This document shows positions 52,657 through 61,974 of a stretch of DNA of 64,000 nucleotides, piece after piece. The position numbers and the translations under genes are program-made. Positions within the stretch are counted from its first letter, which is position 1, and each line of letters starts with the position of its first letter. The DNA is from CBDDFQ01 sp965227035. Its GTDB lineage: Bacteria; Pseudomonadota; Gammaproteobacteria; Burkholderiales; Burkholderiaceae_C. The notes under the pieces were generated by a model. That model did not search any database. It saw nothing but the letters and a program-made list of their open reading frames with translations, and was not told where the DNA came from. The stretch covers positions 744,001 to 808,000 of the forward strand of contig OZ245724.1 of the NCBI GenBank assembly GCA_965227035.1, in the 5' to 3' direction.

Positions 52657-53217
52657 TTAGGCTGCCTTCCAGAAGATGTAGTCGGCCTGGTAAGGAACGG
52701 TCATCTTCTGGCCCTTGTTGCCGGCAGCACAAGGCGCTGCAGGAGCTATGCCGCCGGTCAATGCGACGCGCTGGATGTAGGTCACACCTGTCATTGCGCC
52801 GGATCCCATGGCGGGGTTGGCCTTCACAAGCTGGTAGGGCAGGCTGGTGGGGCCGGAAGGCGCAACTGCGAGTTGGGTCGCGGTTACTTTGGAGCCGTCC
52901 ATGCTTTCCCAGGTAGCGGGCGGGCCGTAGTACTTGCCGACCTGTTTGCCGCTGCGATCGTTCAGGGCGGCGTTCGGGCCGACGAAGAACCATTCCATGC
53001 CGGGTGCGCCGACCTTGTCGCGGCATTCATAGGTGATGTCGCCCTTGCCGACGGTTTCCATCGCTACCTTGTTGCCCATAGGCACTTGAATCGTGGGCGG
53101 CAGATTGGTTTGCGAATATGTGGACATCGGTGACATGGAGCCGCAAGCAGCCATGAGCGCTGCCGAACCGATGATGCCGACGACGGCTGCGGAACGCTTG
53201 AAAGAGGATGAACGCAT
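52657..53217 (-). CDS. DUF3455 exported lipoprotein
   Basis: The 186-residue precursor has a lipoprotein-like signal (GIIGSAALMAACGS) and the DUF3455 fold: YECRDKVGAPGMEWFFVGP near residue 63 and YYGPPATWESMDGSKVTA near 95. The family has no known activity. It is adjacent to and upstream of the sigK-rskA pair on the same strand; in related genomes such proteins sit next to ECF sigma genes, so it may be part of its regulon. Confidence 0.85.
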   Translation of the reverse strand: MRSSSFKRSAAVVGIIGSAALMAACGSMSPMSTYSQTNLPPTIQVPMGNKVAMETVGKGDITYECRDKVGAPGMEWFFVGPNAALNDRSGKQVGKYYGPPATWESMDGSKVTATQLAVAPSGPTSLPYQLVKANPAMGSGAMTGVTYIQRVALTGGIAPAAPCAAGNKGQKMTVPYQADYIFWKAA

Positions 53218-53332
53218 TGAAATCTCCTGGGTTAGTTAGAGGAAGCAGCAAATGCCGCTGCTGGTACTACCCGCGAGATGCGCGATTGGATGCAGTCGAT
53301 TCGAAAATAAATCGAATTTTTTTTCGAGGTGT

Positions 53333-53824
53333 TTACTTCAGTGGCTCGTAGGTCACGAAGTTGATTCGCAACCCTTGAGCCGAATCGACCGGTTCTGCTT
53401 TTGTCTCTATCCAGCCGTGGCCCAGATCCGGCGCGTAGGCATCGCCTTCGAAATCCGCTTCGATTTCGGTCACCACGACGCTATCGGCCAGTGGAAGCGC
53501 GAGGGAATAGATTTGCGCGCCGCCTATAACCCACGCATCCGACTCGTTGCGGCACAGCGCAATGGCGTCTTCGACCGAACCGGCTACTTCGGCACCGGCT
53601 TCCGACCAGTCGGCCTGACGCGTGACAACGATATTCCGACGACCCGGCAAAGGACGAAACTTCGCCGGGAGCGAGTCCCAGGTCTTGCGACCCATGATGA
53701 CCGGCGCTCCCATCGTGGTGCGCTTGAAATGCGCCATGTCTTCCGGCATATGCCAGGGCAGGGCGCCCTTGCTGCCGATCACGCCATTGCGTGAGCGTGC
53801 GTAGATGAGATGAATTTTTGCCAC
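53333..53824 (-). CDS. folA: Dihydrofolate reductase
   Basis: The 163-residue enzyme has GVIGSKGALPWHMPEDMAHF near residue 14, VIMGRKTWDSLP, and the NADPH-binding region with VIGGAQIYSLAL near 100. It recycles tetrahydrofolate after ThyA. The start is a GTG at 53824 just after the thyA stop; longer frames run back into thyA. No strong SD is present, so it may rely on translational coupling with thyA. Confidence 0.92.
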   Translation of the reverse strand: MAKIHLIYARSRNGVIGSKGALPWHMPEDMAHFKRTTMGAPVIMGRKTWDSLPAKFRPLPGRRNIVVTRQADWSEAGAEVAGSVEDAIALCRNESDAWVIGGAQIYSLALPLADSVVVTEIEADFEGDAYAPDLGHGWIETKAEPVDSAQGLRINFVTYEPLK

Positions 53825-53838
53825 GGATGTCGACGCGA

Positions 53839-54693
53839 TCAGACAGCCACCGGGGCTTTGATCGCCTCGTGGCACTGGTAGTCGAGCACTTCGAAATCTT
53901 CGTATTCGTAATCGAAGATGGAAGCGGGCTTGCGCTTGATGTTCAGCGTCGGGTATGGGAAAGGCTTGCGAGACAACTGCAACTCGACCTGATCGTGGTG
54001 ATTGCTGTAGATGTGGCAATCGCCGCCGGTCCAGATGAAGTCGCCGACATCGAGATCGCACTGCTGCGCAATCATGTGCGTAAGCAATGCGTAGCTTGCG
54101 ATGTTGAACGGCACGCCGAGAAAAATGTCGGCGCTGCGTTGATACAGCTGGCAGCTCAGGCGTCCGCGTTCGCCATCGATTTGTGGGGGTGCGACGTAGA
54201 ACTGGAAGAACGCGTGGCAGGGCATCAGCGCCATCTTCGACAGCTCGGCCACGTTCCATGCGCTCACGATAATCCGGCGCGAATCGGGGTTGGTCTTGAG
54301 CGTTTTCATGACGTCCGATATCTGATCGATATGACCGCCGTTGGGCGTCGGCCAGCTGCGCCATTGCACGCCGTAGACCGGGCCCAGATCGCCGTCTTCA
54401 CCTGCCCATTCGTCCCAGATGCTGACCTTGCGTTCCTTCAGCCAGTTGTTGTTGCTCGATCCGGTGAGGAACCAGAGCAACTCCTGAATGATGGAGCGCA
54501 GATGCACTTTTTTCGTGGTGACCAGCGGAAAGCCTTCGTTCAAATCGAAGCGCATTTGATACCCGAAAACACTTCGCGTGCCGGTACCCGTGCGATCCAT
54601 TTTTTCGACGCCGGTGGTGTACACGTGGCGCATGAAATCTTCGTACTGCGAGCGTACCGGGCGAGAGGCTGTCGAGGCGTTTGGCGTGGTCAT
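53839..54693 (-). CDS. thyA: Thymidylate synthase
   Basis: The 284-residue enzyme makes dTMP from dUMP. Typical marks are RTGTGTRSVFGYQMRFDL, the catalytic Cys in ALMPCHAFFQFYV, and RSADIFLGVPFNIASYALL. It is followed by folA on the same strand, forming the usual pair. The N-terminus has about 15 extra polar residues compared with E. coli. Confidence 0.96.
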   Translation of the reverse strand: MTTPNASTASRPVRSQYEDFMRHVYTTGVEKMDRTGTGTRSVFGYQMRFDLNEGFPLVTTKKVHLRSIIQELLWFLTGSSNNNWLKERKVSIWDEWAGEDGDLGPVYGVQWRSWPTPNGGHIDQISDVMKTLKTNPDSRRIIVSAWNVAELSKMALMPCHAFFQFYVAPPQIDGERGRLSCQLYQRSADIFLGVPFNIASYALLTHMIAQQCDLDVGDFIWTGGDCHIYSNHHDQVELQLSRKPFPYPTLNIKRKPASIFDYEYEDFEVLDYQCHEAIKAPVAV

Positions 54694-54717
54694 GATCAGA
54701 TTCTAGGGGGCGAAGAT

Positions 54718-56166
54718 TTACTTGGAATCGAGCCTGATGACTCTTCCCGGATTCATGATCCCTTTGGGATCCAGCGCGGTTTTGATGCTGCGCATCATCG
54801 ACAAGGCTACCGGCGATTTATGCTTTTCCAGCTTCGCCACTTTGAGCGATCCGACGCCGTGTTCTGCAGAAATGGATCCGCCGAATTTTTCGACCGAGTC
54901 GTACACGAGCGTATTCACCAGGTCTTCCTTATCGCGCAGGAAAGCCTTGGCATCACCTTCGGCGGGCGCCTGCACGTTGTAATGCAGATTGCCGTCACCC
55001 AGATGCCCGAAGTTCACCAGACGCACGCCGGGAATTTCCCTCACCAGAATCGCGTCGGTGTCTTTGACGAATTCGCCCATGCGCGAAATCGGAACCGACA
55101 CATCGTGTTTGATGTTGAGACCTTCTTCGGCCTGCGCCAGAGGAATGCTCTCGCGCACATGCCAGAGCTGATTCGCCTGAGTGATGTTCTCGGCGACCAC
55201 GGCATCCACGATCAGACCCTCTTCGAATGCGGTTTCCATGAGGGCTTCGAATTGCGCACGCGCATGTTCTTCCGATTCGTTATCGGACAGCTCCAGTAGC
55301 ACGCTCCATTGCTCCTGTTCACCGCTCTTCGACGCCAGGATTTCTGCAAACGGAATTCGAATAGTCGGGAAATGTTTGGCCACCAGGCTGATTGCGAACT
55401 GGCCCATGACTTCGAAGCCGGTGAGTCCGGACGACAAATGTTTTTGTGCGAGTCCGAGCAACGCAATTGCTTGATCCATCCCCGCCACCAGCGCCCATGC
55501 GGTCAGACGTGCGGCCGGTAACGGATAGAGCTTGAGCGTCGCGCCGGTGATGATTCCCAGCGTGCCTTCGCTGCCTATCATCAGGTCGCGAAGGTCGTAG
55601 CCGGTGTTGTCCTTGCGAAGACCCGACAGACCGTCCCACACATCACCGTGCGAGGTCACGAGCTCGAGGCCCAGGCACAGTTCGCGCGCGTTGCCGTAGC
55701 GAAGCACCTGCGTGCCTCCGGCATTGGTCGCCAGATTGCCTCCAATGGTGCAACTGCCTTCGGCTGCGAGGCTCAGCGGGAACAGAAAGCCCGCTTTTTC
55801 CGCGGTCTCCTGAAGCGACTGGAGAATGCATCCGGCATCGACGGTGATGGTGAGGTTGGCTGCGTCAATCGTGCGAACCGCGTTCATGCGTTGCAGCGTC
55901 AGTACGACCTGGGTTCTGGATTCGTCCGGGATCGAGCCGACCGAAAGACCGGTGTTGCCGCCCTGAGGCACCAGGCTGATGCCGGCATCGGAGCATGCTT
56001 TCACGACACCGGCTACTTCGCGGGTGTTGGCAGGCCGAACCACTGCGAGTGCATGACCGCGAGCGCGTTTGCGCCAGTCCTGTTCGTAGGCGCTGAGATC
56101 GCCCTCGGTGAGTACGTTGGCTTCGCCGACGATTGCGCGAAGCTGGGCTAGTAGTTCAGTGGTCAT
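54718..56166 (-). CDS. FAD-binding oxidoreductase (GlcD/D-2-hydroxy acid dehydrogenase)
   Basis: The 482-residue flavoprotein has a PCMH FAD domain with SLVPQGGNTGLSVGSIPD near residue 65 and a C-terminal cap with NFGHLGDGNLHYNV and SISAEHGVGSLKVAK near 435. It is closest in pattern to D-lactate/D-2-hydroxyglutarate dehydrogenases. It overlaps the DUF2069 gene by 4 bases. The exact hydroxy acid is not known. Confidence 0.9.
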   Translation of the reverse strand: MTTELLAQLRAIVGEANVLTEGDLSAYEQDWRKRARGHALAVVRPANTREVAGVVKACSDAGISLVPQGGNTGLSVGSIPDESRTQVVLTLQRMNAVRTIDAANLTITVDAGCILQSLQETAEKAGFLFPLSLAAEGSCTIGGNLATNAGGTQVLRYGNARELCLGLELVTSHGDVWDGLSGLRKDNTGYDLRDLMIGSEGTLGIITGATLKLYPLPAARLTAWALVAGMDQAIALLGLAQKHLSSGLTGFEVMGQFAISLVAKHFPTIRIPFAEILASKSGEQEQWSVLLELSDNESEEHARAQFEALMETAFEEGLIVDAVVAENITQANQLWHVRESIPLAQAEEGLNIKHDVSVPISRMGEFVKDTDAILVREIPGVRLVNFGHLGDGNLHYNVQAPAEGDAKAFLRDKEDLVNTLVYDSVEKFGGSISAEHGVGSLKVAKLEKHKSPVALSMMRSIKTALDPKGIMNPGRVIRLDSK

Positions 56167-56615
56167 TTCGATTCTTGGAGGGCGAAGTCGCGAGATGCCG
56201 CCTCATTCAATTCAGCATCACGCTTTTGCGCTTGCTTCGCATTGCGCAAGCGCAACCGCACATGCAAAGCGCAGGCGACGAATAGCAGTACACAAAGAAG
56301 TATTTCGATCATCGCCATGTAGGAGCTCGGCCGCCTGTCGGAATAAGCGCGAACCACGCCTTCGGTGAAATAAAGCCACACCATCAAACTGACCCAGCGG
56401 TAGGTGTACATGCGGTTCTTGAGCAGGCCTGCCAGCGGCACGCAAAGCGGAAGCGCCTTGATGGCCAGCCACGAGCCGTTGGGCTTGACGGGTGCAATCA
56501 CCGTTTCCCACAAAACGCAAAGCAATATCAGGCCGAGCAGGCTGCCGACGGCCAACCATCGGGTGAAGTGGACCGAATCGGTCGGTCGAGTGGTGTTCGG
56601 GGGGGTGGAAGTCAT
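56163..56615 (-). CDS. DUF2069 membrane protein
   Basis: The 150-residue protein has four hydrophobic segments, with WLAVGSLLGLILLCVLWETV and LAGLLKNRMYTYRWVSLMVW, matching DUF2069. A charged C-terminal tail follows. No function is known. The start at 56615 was chosen over a longer frame because that frame extends over the yihY promoter region. It is coupled to the downstream dehydrogenase by a 4-base overlap. Confidence 0.8.
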   Translation of the reverse strand: MTSTPPNTTRPTDSVHFTRWLAVGSLLGLILLCVLWETVIAPVKPNGSWLAIKALPLCVPLAGLLKNRMYTYRWVSLMVWLYFTEGVVRAYSDRRPSSYMAMIEILLCVLLFVACALHVRLRLRNAKQAQKRDAELNEAASRDFALQESK

Positions 56616-56647
56616 AAAAAGCTCAGGGCCGATGGCATGATACCGGC

Positions 56648-57862
56648 ATGAATTTGAGAAGAGTATTTCGAGACTTTTACACCCTGCCATGGAGAAACAC
56701 GATCGGTGTCCTGCGCGAGCGGTTCAGCGAAGACAACCTCGGCCTCACGGCCAGTAGCCTGACATTCACCACGACAATCGCGCTGGTGCCGTTTTTCACG
56801 GTCGTTCTGGCCATCTTCACAGCCTTTCCGATGTTCGCGAAAGTGCAGGGACTCTTGCAGCAATGGCTGCTCGACAGCCTGATACCGCCCAGCATCGGCA
56901 AGCAGGTCATCGGCTATCTGACGCTGTTCGCGAGCAAGGCCAGCAGGCTGGGAGTGGTGGGGCTTGTTGCGCTGTTCGTGACCTCGCTCGCGCTGATCCT
57001 CACGATCGACAAAACCCTCAACAGTATCTGGCGGGTCCGCAGACCTCGCCCGCTCGGGCAACGTGTGCTCATTTACTGGGCGGCCATCACCATTGGCCCG
57101 TTGCTGCTGGGCGCAAGTCTGAGCCTGACCTCTTTCGTTGCCACCCTTGCGGGGCCCAACACCAACACCGGGATGACGTCGGCCGGCGTTCGACTTTTCC
57201 TCGATTCGCTGGAATTCGCTTTGTTGGCCGGCGGAGTGGCGAGTCTGTACAAGTACGTCCCGAACACAACTGTCAAATGGGCGCATGCACTCACCGGTGG
57301 TATTTTCGTGGCGGTCGGATTCGAAGTGGCCAAGCGGCTGCTTGCGTACTACATCAGCTTCGTTCCTACCTATTCCATGCTGTACGGCGCATTCGCCACG
57401 GTGCCGATCCTGCTCATCTGGATTTACGTGGCGTGGCTAATCGTTTTGCTGGGAGCGGTAGTTGCCGCCTATCTGCCGAGTCTGATCGCCGGCATTCCGC
57501 GTCGGGCACGTGCCAACGGCTGGCAGTTCCAGATGGCGGTGGAGTTGCTCCAGCACCTGTTCAAGGCCGCAGGCACCGCCCGTCGGGGCATGAACACCAG
57601 CGAACTTTGCGACGCGATGCGGGTGGACGGATTGCAGATCGAAGGGCCCATGGAAACTCTGGTGGCGCTGGGCTGGGTAGGACGTCTGAACGAGGTCGAA
57701 GACAACGAAGAGGCTCGATTCGTCATGCTGGCCGACCCTCGCGACACGCCGCTTGCACCGCTTTTGCGAGATTTGCTTCTGCCCGACGACCAGCCGCTTG
57801 CTTCGTTTTGGCAGCGATCCGGTATGCGTCAGCTCACAATTGCGGATTTACTTCGGGTCTGA
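56648..57862 (+). CDS. YihY/BrkB family inner-membrane protein
   Basis: The 404-residue protein has about six membrane helices in the first 270 residues (family mark FSEDNLGLTASSLTFTT) and a cytoplasmic C-terminal tail of about 130 residues with an HTH-like part. It was once called RNase BN, which is now known to be wrong for this family; a transporter-like role is likely. It is divergent from DUF2069. Confidence 0.87.
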   Translation: MNLRRVFRDFYTLPWRNTIGVLRERFSEDNLGLTASSLTFTTTIALVPFFTVVLAIFTAFPMFAKVQGLLQQWLLDSLIPPSIGKQVIGYLTLFASKASRLGVVGLVALFVTSLALILTIDKTLNSIWRVRRPRPLGQRVLIYWAAITIGPLLLGASLSLTSFVATLAGPNTNTGMTSAGVRLFLDSLEFALLAGGVASLYKYVPNTTVKWAHALTGGIFVAVGFEVAKRLLAYYISFVPTYSMLYGAFATVPILLIWIYVAWLIVLLGAVVAAYLPSLIAGIPRRARANGWQFQMAVELLQHLFKAAGTARRGMNTSELCDAMRVDGLQIEGPMETLVALGWVGRLNEVEDNEEARFVMLADPRDTPLAPLLRDLLLPDDQPLASFWQRSGMRQLTIADLLRV

Positions 57863-57936
57863 TCGGTATATATTTCCTGAACAGCGTCGGCTTCACAGCC
57901 AAACCTAGCTAAAAAATACAGCAAAAGGAGACCACC

Positions 57937-58392
57937 ATGAAAGTCAGCGACATTCTTCGAGTGAAGGGCAGCACCCTCTACACCGCCGCCCCCGATGAGC
58001 CGCTATCCGTAGCGGTCAACATCATGAGCGAGAAAGATATCGGCTCGCTGGTGGTCATCGAATACGGCGACCTGGTGGGCATGCTCACTTTCCGCGAAGT
58101 CATCCAGGCCATCGTCAAAAACGGCGGCTCGGTCGGAACCACCCTGGTTCGCAGTGCCATGGACGATCACCCGCTCACCTGCACATCGGCAACCGATCTG
58201 GACGAAGTGCGCCGCATGATGCTGGAGCGCCATGCGCGCTACATGCCCGTGATCGACAATCGCGTGATGATGGGCGTGATCAGCTTCTACGACGTCGCAC
58301 GCGCCGTGGTGGACAGCCAGAATTTCGAGAACACGATGCTCAAGGCCTACATCCGCGACTGGCCCAGCGATTCGGCTTCTGCGAACTCATAA
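57937..58392 (+). CDS. Two-CBS-domain protein
   Basis: The 151-residue protein consists of two CBS domains: DEPLSVAVNIMSEKDIGSLV and TSATDLDEVRRMMLERHARY, each followed by GVIS/VGML strands. CBS pairs bind adenine nucleotides and sense energy state. It has a strong AAAGGAG before the ATG and is followed by a good terminator. Confidence 0.92.
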   Translation: MKVSDILRVKGSTLYTAAPDEPLSVAVNIMSEKDIGSLVVIEYGDLVGMLTFREVIQAIVKNGGSVGTTLVRSAMDDHPLTCTSATDLDEVRRMMLERHARYMPVIDNRVMMGVISFYDVARAVVDSQNFENTMLKAYIRDWPSDSASANS

Positions 58393-58393
58393 A

Positions 58394-58424
58394 AAATTGC
58401 CCCGAACTTCGGGGCAATTTTCAT
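58394..58424 (+). terminator. Rho-independent terminator after the CBS gene
   Basis: AAATTGCCCCGAA and TTCGGGGCAATTT form a long stem around a C loop, with T residues after it. It separates the CBS gene from the convergent Bug protein gene and may serve both. Confidence 0.9.
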
Positions 58425-58449
58425 TGGCGGGAAGGTTCCGAGATATCGC

Positions 58450-59436
58450 TTATTCCCTGATCCCCGCGCGCTTGACGATCTTTTCGTTGCGGGCGTACTC
58501 ACCCTTCACGAACGCGCCGAATTGCTCGGCCGATCCCGAGCCCGGCAACGCGCCTTGCTCGGCGAGCTTCGCCTTCACATCGTCGGTCTTGAGGATTTCG
58601 TTGATCTCGGCGTTCATGCGCGCAACGATGGCCGGTGGCGTTTTCGCCGGCGCGAACAGGCCGACCCAGCTCTGCATCGAATAGCCTTTGGTGCCGGGCA
58701 ACTCGTCGAAAGTGGGCACATTGGGAATCGAGGCAAGACGCTTGGTGTCGGTCATTCCCAGGCCTTTCATGCGGCCCGCGTTGATGTTGCTGATCGCGGT
58801 GGTGCCCGACACCATCGCCAGATCGACGTTGTTGCCGATGACATCGGTCGCGATCTGCGCGCCGCCGCGATACGGAATGTGCGTCACGTAGATGCCGCTT
58901 TGTTCTTTCAGCAATTCCATTGCCAGTTGCAGGACAGTTCCGATGCCGGAGGTCGCGTAGTTGTATTTGCCAGGCGATGCCTTCGCGAGCTTGACGAAAT
59001 CGGCGTAGCTGTTGACCGGAAGGCCAGGGCGGGCCACCAGAATCATCGGCGCCGTGTTGATCAGCGCGACCGGCACGAGATCGTTCAGCGGGTCGTATTT
59101 GAAGGCGCTCGGATTCACGAGCTTGCCGATGACGATGGGGCTATCGGGCCCCACAACGAAGGTGTAGCCATCCGGCGCCGCCGCAACCACCTTGCCGACG
59201 CCGATCGCACCGCCTGCGCCTGTGGTGTTCTCGACCGCGACCGACTGCTTGAGTTTTTCGGACAGCTTGTTGGCAACGAGTCGCGCTGCATAGTCGACGT
59301 TTCCGCCAGCAGAAAAGGGCACGACAAACGTGATTGGCTTCGTCGCGGGCCAAGCGGTTTGTGCGTTGGCGACCGGTGCGACAGATACAGCGGCAACCGC
59401 TGTAAGGGTGAACGTGAGTGTGAGTAGTTTGCGCAT
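58450..59436 (-). CDS. Bug/TctC family tripartite transporter solute-binding protein
   Basis: The 328-residue precursor has a signal peptide (LLTLTFTLTAVAAVSVAPVA) and the Bug fold with KPITFVVPFSAGGNVDYAAR, AVENTTGAGGAIGVG and YVTHIPYRGGAQIATDVIG. The ligand is unknown. ATG 59436 has AGGAGAGA upstream; the longer frame would include nonsense N-terminus from add. It directly follows add. Confidence 0.9.
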   Translation of the reverse strand: MRKLLTLTFTLTAVAAVSVAPVANAQTAWPATKPITFVVPFSAGGNVDYAARLVANKLSEKLKQSVAVENTTGAGGAIGVGKVVAAAPDGYTFVVGPDSPIVIGKLVNPSAFKYDPLNDLVPVALINTAPMILVARPGLPVNSYADFVKLAKASPGKYNYATSGIGTVLQLAMELLKEQSGIYVTHIPYRGGAQIATDVIGNNVDLAMVSGTTAISNINAGRMKGLGMTDTKRLASIPNVPTFDELPGTKGYSMQSWVGLFAPAKTPPAIVARMNAEINEILKTDDVKAKLAEQGALPGSGSAEQFGAFVKGEYARNEKIVKRAGIRE

Positions 59437-59453
59437 GAGATCTCTCCTGAAAA

Positions 59454-60500
59454 TTAGTTCGTCGCGTGTGTGCCTTGCGCAGCCAGCAAATCGAATTGCT
59501 CGCTCCATTCGGCAAGCCATAACTTGCGTTTGTGTTCGTCTATCCACGCGCCGTTCAAGCCATTGAGCATGAACTGCTTGAGCTGCGCGATATCGAATCC
59601 GAAGCTCTCGTGCATCATCATCCAGGCCTTGGTTGGCGTCACATGATGCAGCGTCGGATCGTCGGTGTTGGGGTGGATCGCAAGCCCGAGCGCGGCCATC
59701 TTGCGTATCGGATGATCGAGCGCCCAGCGGTCGGGTGCGAGTGTTCGAAGGTAGTACGAATTGGTCGGCACTACGGTGAAGAAGACGCCGCGTTCCGCGT
59801 ATTCGCGAGCGAGTTCGGGGTTGTCGACGATGGTGTAGCCATGATCGACACGATCGACCTTCAGTTCGTCGACAGCGGTGCGAACGTTGTTCCACGGCAT
59901 GCCGAATTCGCCGGCATGAGCAGTTGTTTTCAAACCCGATTTTTTAGCGAGTGCATAAGCCTCTGCAAACATCTCCGGCGGCCTGTCGTTCTCGCGGTAA
60001 TCGATGCCTATGCCGATGGCTTCATCTAGCGGATGCGCACGCATCCATTCGACCATTTCTACTGCAGCGGAAGGATCGGCCTCGCGATCGATGCTGGGAA
60101 TGACGCGTCCTTCGATACCGAACTGCGATTGCGCATCTCGCGTCGCGCGAACGATGGCGTCGGCCGCATTCGCATAGGAAATTCCGGACACATGCATCGT
60201 GCCGGTAGGGTTCCAGAAGAACTCCGCGTAGCGCACGTTATGCGATGCCGCATCCTGCAAATACTCGATGGTGAGGCGGTAAAGATCGTCTGGCGATTTG
60301 ATGAGCTGAGCATCGAGCGCGCGAAGAACCCGCAGCACACCTACCGGTTTTTCTCCGCGTGTGTAGAAGGCTTCGACCTCTTCCATGGACACCGGAAATT
60401 TCTCGCGTTCGACGAGATATTCGAAAGTCTTTTTCCGTACCGTACCGAAGAGGTGACAGTGCAGTTCGACCTTGGGGATGGCGCGAAGAAATTTTTCCAC
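59454..60500 (-). CDS. add: Adenosine deaminase
   Basis: The 348-residue metal-dependent deaminase has KVELHCHLFG with the metal His pair near residue 13, KTTAHAGEFG near 196, RVDHGYTIVD near 218 and NTDDPTLHH near 275. Adenosine or adenine deamination cannot be separated by sequence alone. It ends 17 bp upstream of the Bug gene, suggesting a shared transcript. Confidence 0.87.
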   Translation of the reverse strand: MEKFLRAIPKVELHCHLFGTVRKKTFEYLVEREKFPVSMEEVEAFYTRGEKPVGVLRVLRALDAQLIKSPDDLYRLTIEYLQDAASHNVRYAEFFWNPTGTMHVSGISYANAADAIVRATRDAQSQFGIEGRVIPSIDREADPSAAVEMVEWMRAHPLDEAIGIGIDYRENDRPPEMFAEAYALAKKSGLKTTAHAGEFGMPWNNVRTAVDELKVDRVDHGYTIVDNPELAREYAERGVFFTVVPTNSYYLRTLAPDRWALDHPIRKMAALGLAIHPNTDDPTLHHVTPTKAWMMMHESFGFDIAQLKQFMLNGLNGAWIDEHKRKLWLAEWSEQFDLLAAQGTHATN

Positions 60501-60610
60501 GAATGAAGTCTAGCGATGCATGAGTCGCCTCAATCAAAAAATTGTGACTGGTTTTGCGAACGAAACGTTCAAGGTCGTGGAGTTCAGGGTCAACGCAATC
60601 AGCTGTGGAC

Positions 60611-61822
60611 TCAGCCGTTCGCGCCGAAAATCATGTCTCGTACCCGCGGATATATCTGCTGATTCCATTTCCGCCCGCTGAACACGCCGTAGTGTCCGAC
60701 GCCGGTCTGAATGTGATGCGTCTTCATGTATGGCCGGATGCCGGTGCACAAGTCTTGCGCCGCAACCGTCTGCCCGACGGCGCAGATGTCGTCGCGCTCG
60801 CCTTCGACCGTCATCAAATGCGTGCGACGAATCGCAGCGGGATTCACGATGCGATCGCGATAGGTGAGCACTCCGCGCGGCAGGTCGTAAGTCTGGAACA
60901 CCTTGGAGACTGTCTCGAGATAGAACTCCGCGTGAAGATCGTTCACGGCCAGGTATTCCTCGTAGAAATCCTGAATGGTTTGCGCCTGTTCCATCTCGCC
61001 ATCGACGATGTGCTGGTACATGTCCTTGAACGACTTCTTGTGGCGCTCCAGATTCATGCTCATGAACGCGCTCAGCTGGATGAACCCCGGGTACACGCGT
61101 CGCATGAAACCGGCATGCGGCAGTGGCACATGCGTGATGAGGTTTTTCTCGAACCAGTCCATGGGCTTGCTGGTAGCCAGCTCATTCACGCCCGTGGGGT
61201 TCACCCGGCAATCGACCGGACCAGCCATGAGCGTGAGGCTCTTCGGTTGAGCGGGGTTGTCGTCTTCGGCCATGATGGCCGTCGCAGCAAGCGCTGCCAC
61301 GCAAGGCTGGCATACGCCGATCACATGCGTGTTCGGGCCTATCGCTTCGATGAACTCGATCATGTGCTCGACGTAGTCGTCGAAAGCGAACGCTCCTTCC
61401 GATAGCGGCACATCGCGCGCGTTGTGCCAGTCGGTGATGTAGACGTCGTGATCGCGGAGCAGGGTGCGTGCAGTTTCACGAAGGAGGGTCGCGAAGTGCC
61501 CGGACAAAGGCGCCACCAGTAGCACTTTCGGATGATCCCTAAATCCTTTTTTCTTGAAATGAAGCAGCGTGCCGAAGGGCGTCGAATAGGTGACTTCTTC
61601 TTCGACGGGAACTTGCTTGCCGTCGATCTCGATCAGGTCCAGCTTGTAGGCAGGACGGGAATGGGTCAGGCGCATCAACGAGAACACCTCGGATGCAGCG
61701 ATGAACTTGCGCATAAACGAGCCGTCGCCGTTGTTCGGCCAGAACATGGAACTCGTTTGCTGCGCCAGAAGGCGCATGGGTGACATCAGGTCGGACTGAG
61801 CCTGGTAAGCCTGATAAAGCAT
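60611..61822 (-). CDS. phaZ: Intracellular polyhydroxyalkanoate depolymerase
   Basis: The 403-residue intracellular PHB depolymerase has the catalytic Cys171 in HVIGVCQPCVAALA, the equivalent of the Cys nucleophile in the R. eutropha enzyme rather than a Ser. It also has VLLVAPLSGHFATLLRETA, DWHNARDVPL and the C-terminal GVGHYGVFSG with His. The enzyme degrades stored poly-3-hydroxybutyrate in the cytoplasm. It is divergent from a GST gene. Confidence 0.92.
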   Translation of the reverse strand: MLYQAYQAQSDLMSPMRLLAQQTSSMFWPNNGDGSFMRKFIAASEVFSLMRLTHSRPAYKLDLIEIDGKQVPVEEEVTYSTPFGTLLHFKKKGFRDHPKVLLVAPLSGHFATLLRETARTLLRDHDVYITDWHNARDVPLSEGAFAFDDYVEHMIEFIEAIGPNTHVIGVCQPCVAALAATAIMAEDDNPAQPKSLTLMAGPVDCRVNPTGVNELATSKPMDWFEKNLITHVPLPHAGFMRRVYPGFIQLSAFMSMNLERHKKSFKDMYQHIVDGEMEQAQTIQDFYEEYLAVNDLHAEFYLETVSKVFQTYDLPRGVLTYRDRIVNPAAIRRTHLMTVEGERDDICAVGQTVAAQDLCTGIRPYMKTHHIQTGVGHYGVFSGRKWNQQIYPRVRDMIFGANG

Positions 61823-61974
61823 GAGGTTCCTGTTTATTTGATTGACGGACCCAAGTCCCTTGCCAGAGGCAAGTTACGGGCCAATGACTCTAGGGTTTGA
61901 TCCCTACTGGATGAACTTCCCAACGTCTGGCATAACCCTTGCACTGCGCTTGCTACATAGATGGAGGTGACAGC

